From JBLZUR01 sp048565625 (lineage in GTDB: Bacteria; Pseudomonadota; Alphaproteobacteria; Sphingomonadales; Sphingomonadaceae), in NCBI RefSeq assembly GCF_048565625.1, contig NZ_JBLZUR010000002.1, positions 1,860,001 through 1,924,000 on the forward strand: a stretch of 64,000 nucleotides of DNA, given 5' to 3'. A program made the position numbers and the translations under genes. Under the pieces are notes generated by a model that worked only from the letters and a program-made list of their open reading frames with translations, was not told the origin of the DNA and ran no database searches. Every line of letters begins with the position of its first letter. The stretch's first letter is position 1. Shown in pieces: positions 58,697 to 64,000 of the stretch.

Positions 58697-59584
58697 TCAG
58701 CTCACCAGCACGGCATGGCGGGCGAGGTGGCGCTTTTCCTGCTCCATCCAGTCGGCCCCCTCCACCGTCGATGGCGTCTGCGTATCGAAGGCGAACTCCG
58801 GTTCGAACACGTCGACTTCATAGAGGAGCACGCAAGGGTCGCCGCCGACGATCCCTTCTTGCGCGACAAGGCCGTCCGACCGGATCGAGAAGTCGCCCGC
58901 GCCGATCGCCTTGCCGTATCTGTCGGAACGGGTGCTGTAGGTGATGGTCCGTCCTCCGATCGCGACCGAAACCTCGTAACTTTCGATCTCGGCCTCCGTA
59001 GCGATGCCGTCTGACAGTGCCTCTTCCAGGCTGGCCGCGCGCTGCAGCGCCGCGTCGACCCTCGGCAGGCGTGATTGTGCGAAGGCTGCATGTTCGCCGG
59101 CGATGACGAGGCCGCCGTCCAGTTGGAACTCCTGCCCGGTCGCCTCGCTGATCGCGCTGACTAGGCGTAGGCCCAGGAACGGCCCGGCGCAGGATTTCTG
59201 GCGCCAATCCTCGACATAGGCCCCGGAAGGCGCGAATTCGAGGACGCAGTTGCCGATGAAGCTCAACTTGGCCGGCTCCGGCCACTGGTTGCGCGGCTGG
59301 TAGCTCTTCGCGATCTCCCAGGAGAGCTGGCGCGTGCGATCGTCCCAGAGCGTGTCGCCGACCCAACCCTGCCGCTCGGTCACCGGCGTGCCCGCAACCT
59401 CGGACAGTCGCAGATCGAGGCTGAAGCTCTTGGACTGGAGCCAGTAGACGATCGTCGTCTCGTCGGTGACGCCGGTGCAGAAGCTGATGCTCTTCCGCCG
59501 GAACGTCCCGAGCAGGTTGCGCGGGAAGGCGAGGCCTTCGATCTCCTTGCGGGGCAGGCGATCGAGCAGATCGGCCAGGGTCAT
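58697..59584 (-). CDS. unknown protein linked to 2-oxoglutarate oxygenase
   Basis: 295 residues, no signal peptide or membrane span, mostly beta-rich. I do not recognise the family. Distinct segments are KSISFCTGVTDETTIVYWLQSKSF, WVGDTLWDD, FAPSGAYVEDWR and YEVSVAIGGRTITYSTRSDRYG, which recall proteins of lipocalin-like shape, though I cannot support a name. It overlaps the upstream oxygenase gene by 4 bases, which points to a joint function. Confidence 0.78.
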   Translation of the reverse strand: MTLADLLDRLPRKEIEGLAFPRNLLGTFRRKSISFCTGVTDETTIVYWLQSKSFSLDLRLSEVAGTPVTERQGWVGDTLWDDRTRQLSWEIAKSYQPRNQWPEPAKLSFIGNCVLEFAPSGAYVEDWRQKSCAGPFLGLRLVSAISEATGQEFQLDGGLVIAGEHAAFAQSRLPRVDAALQRAASLEEALSDGIATEAEIESYEVSVAIGGRTITYSTRSDRYGKAIGAGDFSIRSDGLVAQEGIVGGDPCVLLYEVDVFEPEFAFDTQTPSTVEGADWMEQEKRHLARHAVLVS

Positions 59585-60597
59585 GCCCGCACCCCCCCTT
59601 CCTGAAGGCCGAAGGAGTCGAGCGGAACCGCGTTGTTCAGGACGACCTCGCCCCGGGCGACCCGGCGCTTGAGATAGGCGAAGGTCTGCGCGGTCTGGTT
59701 GTAGAGATGCTCCCCGCATTTCAGCGGCTGATACCGTGGCGCCTCGCCCAGCGTGATCGGGGCGATGACGTGATCGTAGTCGCAGGAGAAGAAGAGCGGG
59801 AAGGAATAGCGCTCCTCCTTGACCTTCCTGACGCGGTGCTTCGTGGCCAGGTAACGGCCGTTCGAGATGATCTCCATCATGTCGCTGATATTCATGATCA
59901 TGGTATCCTCGATTAGGGGCACGTCGACCCACTCGCCCTGCTTGTCGACGACCTGCAGGCCCGGCGCGGTCGCGAAGAGCAGGGTGAAGCATTCGTAATC
60001 GGTATGCGCGCCGATGCCCGGCCGATCCTGGGCGCTCGCATCATGCGGGTAATGGATCAGGCGCAGCTGGCTTGGTGGATGGCGAAGATGGGCGTCGAAG
60101 TGATCCTCCCGCAAGCCCAAGGCGATCGCAAAGGCGCGGAACAGTTGATCTCCGATCCTTTTGATGTGGCGATAATAAGCCAGAACATCGTCCCGGAATC
60201 CCGGCATGTCCGGCCAGAGGTTCGGCCCGATTAATGGGCGACGCTCCTCGGCTGCGTCGCAATCGTAATTGACGTCGTAGGCTTCCTTCAGGTCGTAGGT
60301 GCCGACGCCGAACTGCTCCTCACCCACCGGCACATAGCCGCTGTGGTTTTCGGACAGGCCGATATAGCTCCGCATCTTGGTCGCTTCGTCGAGCGCGAAA
60401 TAGCTCTTCGCCCGCGTCACCAGCCGCCGGAACAAGGCGGCGTCGAACTGCGCACCCTTGATGTACAGGAACCCCGCCTCCACGCAGGCGCGGTCCAGAT
60501 CGCGGGCGACGCTCAGCCTGTCTTCGAAGCTGTCACTGGACAGCCGCGAGATATCGACGAGAGGAAGAACGTAATCCTGCATTCCTGTCAGCACCAT
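59581..60597 (-). CDS. isopenicillin N synthase-family 2-oxoglutarate/Fe(II) oxygenase
   Basis: 338 residues: the DIOX_N part (LPLVDISRLSS, LDRACVEAGFLYIKG) and the 2OG-FeII domain with HTDYECFTLLF (His-x-Asp), the distal His in TKHRVRKV and the RYSFPLFF motif for the co-substrate carboxylate. It should oxidise a small molecule in the cytosol. Start ATG 60597 or 60582. Upstream neighbour is the sulfotransferase. Confidence 0.92.
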   Translation of the reverse strand: MVLTGMQDYVLPLVDISRLSSDSFEDRLSVARDLDRACVEAGFLYIKGAQFDAALFRRLVTRAKSYFALDEATKMRSYIGLSENHSGYVPVGEEQFGVGTYDLKEAYDVNYDCDAAEERRPLIGPNLWPDMPGFRDDVLAYYRHIKRIGDQLFRAFAIALGLREDHFDAHLRHPPSQLRLIHYPHDASAQDRPGIGAHTDYECFTLLFATAPGLQVVDKQGEWVDVPLIEDTMIMNISDMMEIISNGRYLATKHRVRKVKEERYSFPLFFSCDYDHVIAPITLGEAPRYQPLKCGEHLYNQTAQTFAYLKRRVARGEVVLNNAVPLDSFGLQEGGVRA

Positions 60598-60730
60598 GTG
60601 TAAGTGTCGCCGGGGATGGCCCCGGCTTCCCCCGCTCTCACCCGTGACGAGAGCAGCCCCACGCAACGTTTGTCGCAAGCTCGCTGCATCGCGCTAGAAC
60701 GTGAATCTTCATGCGAGACATTGATTTGGT

Positions 60731-62209
60731 CTATGCCCACGGCCCTTCGCCAAGGGCGGCGCGCAGCGGGGCGAGGTGGTGGGCGAAGCGAGCGGCGGAG
60801 CCGACCGACCGCACATGGATCGGCGCGCGGACCTGCGCCGCGCTGGCGGTCATCACGGCCGTGGCATCCTTCTCAGGATGGAGGCAGGCCTCTTCGAAAC
60901 CGAGGCCGAGCCGGGGAAGGAGCGCCTCCATCGTGGCTTCCGACTGTGACACCAGCGCCTCGTAATCGACCTCGACAAGCCGTTCGCCGAGCGCCTCCCG
61001 CCAATGGTCCATCAACGCCCGATAGGCGTGATGATACGCCCCCATTTCCGCCTGATCGTAGGAGAAAGGATACCCGTCCCGAAACAGCGTCTTGAAGACC
61101 GCGAAGCACAGGTCGAGCGGATTGCGGCGAATGTGGAGGAGGGTGGCACCCGGGACGGTGCGGGCGATCAGCCCCGCATAGAGGAAATTGATCGGCAGCT
61201 TGTCAACGAAGCGCGGCCGCCGATCGCGAAGCGGCGCTGCCATCGACAGATAGTCCTTGCCCATCGCCGACATGTCGAGACCCGCACTCGAGTCGATCAG
61301 CTCGGCCTTGCTGCCGGGCATGCGCCCCATCCGGTCGCGGAACGCACCGACCAATGCCTGACCGAAGAAGGGCAGTTCGCCCAGGGACTGGACCTGCGTG
61401 TGCCGCCCCAGCATCCTTTCGAGCAGGGTCGAACCGGACCGGGGCATGCCGATGACGAAGATGGGGCCGCTCGGGTCACGGGCCGATCGCGCCGATGCGC
61501 ACCAATTCCGGTCGTGCACGGCCGCTATACGCTGCATCGCCCCGATATCTTCGGCCACCGAATAGCGCATGTGCCGTCGCCGGACGTCGGCCCCTCGTGC
61601 GATGCTGGCGAAGGCCGCGTCGTCATCGCCGAGGTCCTCCAGCTCCTTGCCGAGCGCGTATCGCAGATAGACCTCGCTCTGCCAGGGCAGCGGATCGCGG
61701 CCGAGTGCCGAGACGAGTGAATCGACATGGTTGCGCGTCGCGGACTGGCGTCTCAACTGAGATCGGTTGAGATAGGCCTCCGCTCGATCCGGCGAGGCGG
61801 CGATGATCCGGTCATAAGCCTGCTCAGCCTGATCGGTAAGGCCGAGGAAGGCGGCCGCCGTGGCGAGGTTGAACAGGACCTCCGGCCGGTTCGGCGCGAC
61901 CTGCGCGGCGCGGGTGAAGGCCTCGTACGCCTGTGTCGGCCTGTGGCACCGCGTGAAGACGCTGCCGAGCAGGTCGAGCGCCCACAATTCGGTGATCGGC
62001 GTTTTCATCGCGCGATCCGCCTCGGCCAGCGCATATGCGACCTGACCGAGTTCCGCGTGGGCGTAGGCCCTCTGCACCTGAAAGCGGGGATCGACGGAAC
62101 CCTGCGGCACGCTCCGCAAGAGGTCTGCGAAGCGCCCGGCCTGCAAAAGCTTCAGGCCGTCGGCGATCAGCCTGGCTGTGGGCGGTTGCGGCCGCGTGTC
62201 GCTCATCAT
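60731..62209 (-). CDS. TPR-sulfotransferase protein
   Basis: 492 residues: N-terminal tetratricopeptide repeats (about 20-185; QVAYALAEADRAMKTP, RPEVLFNLATAAAFLGLTDQAEQAYDRIIAASPDRAEAYLNRSQL), then a sulfotransferase domain with the PAPS loop IFVIGMPRSGSTLLERMLG near 250 and LLHIRRNPLDLCFAVFKTLF. Transfers sulfate from PAPS to a hydroxyl group; acceptor unknown. Common beside TonB receptors in sphingomonads (from memory, not checked). Confidence 0.9.
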   Translation of the reverse strand: MMSDTRPQPPTARLIADGLKLLQAGRFADLLRSVPQGSVDPRFQVQRAYAHAELGQVAYALAEADRAMKTPITELWALDLLGSVFTRCHRPTQAYEAFTRAAQVAPNRPEVLFNLATAAAFLGLTDQAEQAYDRIIAASPDRAEAYLNRSQLRRQSATRNHVDSLVSALGRDPLPWQSEVYLRYALGKELEDLGDDDAAFASIARGADVRRRHMRYSVAEDIGAMQRIAAVHDRNWCASARSARDPSGPIFVIGMPRSGSTLLERMLGRHTQVQSLGELPFFGQALVGAFRDRMGRMPGSKAELIDSSAGLDMSAMGKDYLSMAAPLRDRRPRFVDKLPINFLYAGLIARTVPGATLLHIRRNPLDLCFAVFKTLFRDGYPFSYDQAEMGAYHHAYRALMDHWREALGERLVEVDYEALVSQSEATMEALLPRLGLGFEEACLHPEKDATAVMTASAAQVRAPIHVRSVGSAARFAHHLAPLRAALGEGPWA

Positions 62210-62231
62210 CCGGGTCTAGCGACGAATGGCT

Positions 62232-63164
62232 TCAGTTGCCGATCTTTTCGGGGTGCGGCCACCAGGTCATGGTCTGGATGTCGTGCTCGGTCGTCCATAG
62301 CCCGGCGTCGACATAGCGTAGTGCGCCGCTGCCGATCTGCGGACCGATGCGGGCCTTGATCGCGAGCGTGTCGGGGTCGATCACGACGAACATCTGGTCT
62401 TCGGTCGTACGCAGCCAGATCTTCCCGCCGCCGGCGGTCACCTCGCCCCATTTCAGCTTCGCACCGATCTTGATGCGGCCATTCACCTCGCCGGTCGCAG
62501 GGTCGACCCGCGCGACCGTGCCGTCGCCTTGCTCCTGAACCCAGATCCCGCCTTCGCCGGCGGCGAGGAAGCCGGGCTCCGATCCGACCTTGATCTTGTG
62601 GACCACCTTGTTGGTCGCGGGGTCGATCCGCTGCAGGCTGCTATGCGGCCCGCTCGCCGCCCAGAGCGACCCGTATCCGAAGACGAGGTACCAGCTGTCG
62701 GGATCGACGGTGATCCTGGCGATCACCTTCAGCGTTTCTGGATCGACGCGGCTGATCAGCCCCTTTGTGTCGCTGGGCACCCAGAGCGAGCCTGCCCCGA
62801 CTGTGACGTTGAACTCGCCGGGGCTGGCAAGACCGGTCTTTATCTTGGCGGTGATCTTTATCGTCGCCGTATCGATGCGGTTGAGGGTGCCGTCCTTACA
62901 GTCCGCCGCCCAGAGATCGCCGCCGATCAGCGATATGGCGCCGCAGGGCTTGCCCATTACCAGCTCGCCCAGCTTGCCCTTGGTCGACCAGTGTTCGATG
63001 CGGTCTTCATTGTTGATCCAGACGCTGTTGTCGCGGGCATCGATCTCCGCGAAATTCGCATAACCGGGCACCGACAGGGTTTGTTTCTCCGGCTCCGCAG
63101 CTGCAACCGCGATTGAGCAGCAAGCGGCCACAATCACCTGAGAAAACCCTAAGAACCGCTTCAT
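62232..63164 (-). CDS. exported beta-propeller protein, YncE/virginiamycin-lyase-like
   Basis: 310 residues with a signal peptide (FLGFSQVIVAACCSIAVAAAE). Six or seven repeated blades, each like LW..D...G...RIDP.T..V...I.VG; the aspartate-rich turns RVDPETLKVIARI and RIDPATNKVVHKI are good examples. Such propellers are periplasmic and bind substrates or act as lyases. First gene of the minus-strand receptor cluster, 22 bases before the sulfotransferase. Confidence 0.85.
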   Translation of the reverse strand: MKRFLGFSQVIVAACCSIAVAAAEPEKQTLSVPGYANFAEIDARDNSVWINNEDRIEHWSTKGKLGELVMGKPCGAISLIGGDLWAADCKDGTLNRIDTATIKITAKIKTGLASPGEFNVTVGAGSLWVPSDTKGLISRVDPETLKVIARITVDPDSWYLVFGYGSLWAASGPHSSLQRIDPATNKVVHKIKVGSEPGFLAAGEGGIWVQEQGDGTVARVDPATGEVNGRIKIGAKLKWGEVTAGGGKIWLRTTEDQMFVVIDPDTLAIKARIGPQIGSGALRYVDAGLWTTEHDIQTMTWWPHPEKIGN

Positions 63165-63398
63165 GCACACCCCTTCTACGAACGCAAGCGCACTCCCGTC
63201 ACCCCGTGGCAGCAAGCATTTGACGATCGTGCTCCGGCACTACACAAAACGGAGGCGCCTCAGCAAACATGCCCACGACATTGTCAGCGCTTCGAACAAG
63301 CCGTCCGGCGTGATGTTCTCGTATGAGCTCCTGTGTCGCTAGCCCGGCAGCGTTCATGGGCGTCATAAACCGGATCTATGGCTTAGCTCGGCCAGCCG
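63165..63398. other. intergenic region before the IS3 element
   Basis: About 234 bases between the propeller gene start and the likely end of the IS. It must contain the promoter of the minus-strand cluster. No repeat, RNA or coding frame of note is visible. Confidence 0.45.
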
Positions 63399-63462
63399 TG
63401 ACGTGCTCCCCTGAAATGTGACCGATTTTGAGTAGAGTCCGACGCGAAGGAGTCGGACGAAG

Positions 63463-63729
63463 ATGAAGCGCAGCAGGTTCAGCGAAGAGCAGATCATCGC
63501 GATCTTGAAGGAGCAGGAAGCGGGCATGGCGACGGCGGATGTGTGTCGTCGCCACGGGATCAGCGCGGCGACGTTCTACAAGTGGAAGTCGAAGTATGGC
63601 GGCCTGGAGGTGTCCGAGGCCCGGCGCCTGCGCACGCTTGAGGAAGAGAACAGCCGGTTGAAGAAGCTGCTGGCTGAGGCGATGCTCGACAACGTCGTGC
63701 TGAAGGATCTGGCCTCAAAAAAATGGTGA
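63463..63729 (+). CDS. IS3-family transposase OrfA
   Basis: 88 residues: helix-turn-helix HTH_Tnp_1 domain (RFSEEQIIAILKEQEAGMATADVCRRHGISAATFYKWKSKYGG) and a leucine zipper LRTLEEENSRLKKLLAEAMLD. It ends LASKKW at a run of seven A (63717-63723), the usual site for -1 frameshifting to OrfB. Confidence 0.94.
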   Translation: MKRSRFSEEQIIAILKEQEAGMATADVCRRHGISAATFYKWKSKYGGLEVSEARRLRTLEEENSRLKKLLAEAMLDNVVLKDLASKKW

Positions 63730-64000
63730 CGCCCGGCGCTAAGCGGGACGCTGTCGCCCATGCTCGTGAGCATCACGGGCTGAGCGAGCGTCGGGCGTGC
63801 AACCTGGTCGGCGTGAGCCGCGGGGTGATCCGGTATCGGTCGTCACGGCCAGATGACGGTCCTCTACGGCAACGACTGCGCGAGTTGGCAGGGGAGCGGC
63901 GCCGGTTCGGCTACCGGCGCCTGGGCTATCTGCTGGCGCGAGAAGGCATGACGCCCAACCACAAGAAGCTGCTGCGGATATACCGCGAGGAGAACCTGCG
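63723..64000 (+). CDS. IS3-family transposase OrfB, N-terminal part
   Basis: Opens at ATG 63723 in the -1 frame (MVTPGAKRDAVAHAREHHGLSERRACNLVGVSRGVIRYRS), continuing through the HTH_21-type RELAGERRRFGYRRLGYLL and KKLLRIYREE. It runs off the window before the DDE catalytic core. Either started independently or made as an OrfAB fusion by slippage at the A7 run. Confidence 0.9.
   Translation, partial: MVTPGAKRDAVAHAREHHGLSERRACNLVGVSRGVIRYRSSRPDDGPLRQRLRELAGERRRFGYRRLGYLLAREGMTPNHKKLLRIYREENL

Larger units (their letters stand above)
63399..64000 (+). mobile_element. IS3-family insertion sequence, cut by the window end
   Basis: Contains an OrfA/OrfB pair of IS3 type. The left end is probably TGACGTGCTCCCC at 63399, 64 bases before OrfA, though the right end is outside the window so the inverted repeat cannot be confirmed. 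Confidence 0.75.

Overview
The window is a high-GC alphaproteobacterial chromosome segment, most likely from a Sphingomonas-like member of the Sphingomonadales. The reasons are: chpT (CtrA phosphorelay) is present; there are two large TonB-dependent receptors with typical sphingomonad TonB boxes; the Psp operon is headed by a small TonB-C-domain protein; and the interspersed palindromic repeats carry a GTTCG..CTGAGC.TGTCGAAG core. No phage, plasmid, CRISPR or tRNA signature was seen.

Layout. Positions 1-7.4 kb hold housekeeping and single genes: GFA-family protein, YitT membrane protein, asd, a membrane-anchored SDR, a DPP-IV peptidase, and an unusual fusion of a plant-GXM-like methyltransferase with a GT8 glycosyltransferase. 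Positions 7.4-13.1 kb are the ffh-rpsP-rimM-trmD-rplS translation operon on the minus strand, interrupted between rimM and trmD by an acyltransferase and a vapBC toxin-antitoxin pair. Positions 13.3-19.4 kb hold a GGDEF/degenerate-EAL protein, DUF924, dapF-mtaB-ftsY-yciB; palindromic repeats sit inside the mtaB reading frame. Positions 19.4-24.6 kb hold sodB and an enlarged phage-shock locus: pspF (with an apparent one-base frameshift near its start) divergent from a sigma-54 promoter, a TonB-like gene, pspABC and four small membrane/coiled-coil genes that resemble one another. Positions 24.6-28 kb hold sufE, a 2Fe-2S ferredoxin, a J-domain protein, RNase P RNA and an amidase.

Positions 27.3-32.4 kb are a cheAWYBR operon without a receptor gene. 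An intact 828-bp IS5-type element with a CTAG target duplication separates it from chpT. Positions 34.0-41.1 kb hold a JAMM peptidase, rluD, rpoH, a flavodoxin-fold reductase, an outer-membrane-type barrel, a subtilase and two alpha/beta hydrolases.

Positions 41.2-52.1 kb look like an accessory catabolic island: LLM flavin oxidoreductase, NmrA-like protein, two Nu-class-like GSTs, MDR reductase, TonB receptor, APH-type phosphotransferase with a small partner, SDR and FAH-family hydrolase. Three of its promoter regions share a CTGACCGKTTG motif, which suggests one regulon. Positions 52.1-52.8 kb have no clear gene and form the junction to a second accessory block, 52.8-63.2 kb. That block holds an orphan urea-type substrate-binding lipoprotein, a LysR regulator, and a minus-strand cluster of beta-propeller, TPR-sulfotransferase, 2-oxoglutarate oxygenase, unknown protein, fatty-acid-hydroxylase-type di-iron enzyme and TonB receptor. 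The window ends inside an IS3-family element.

Strongest candidates for something undescribed are the GXM-GT8 fusion, the PspB-like gene expansion, the co-regulated catabolic island and the receptor/oxygenase/sulfotransferase cluster. All functional statements rest on motif recognition by eye, with no database search.
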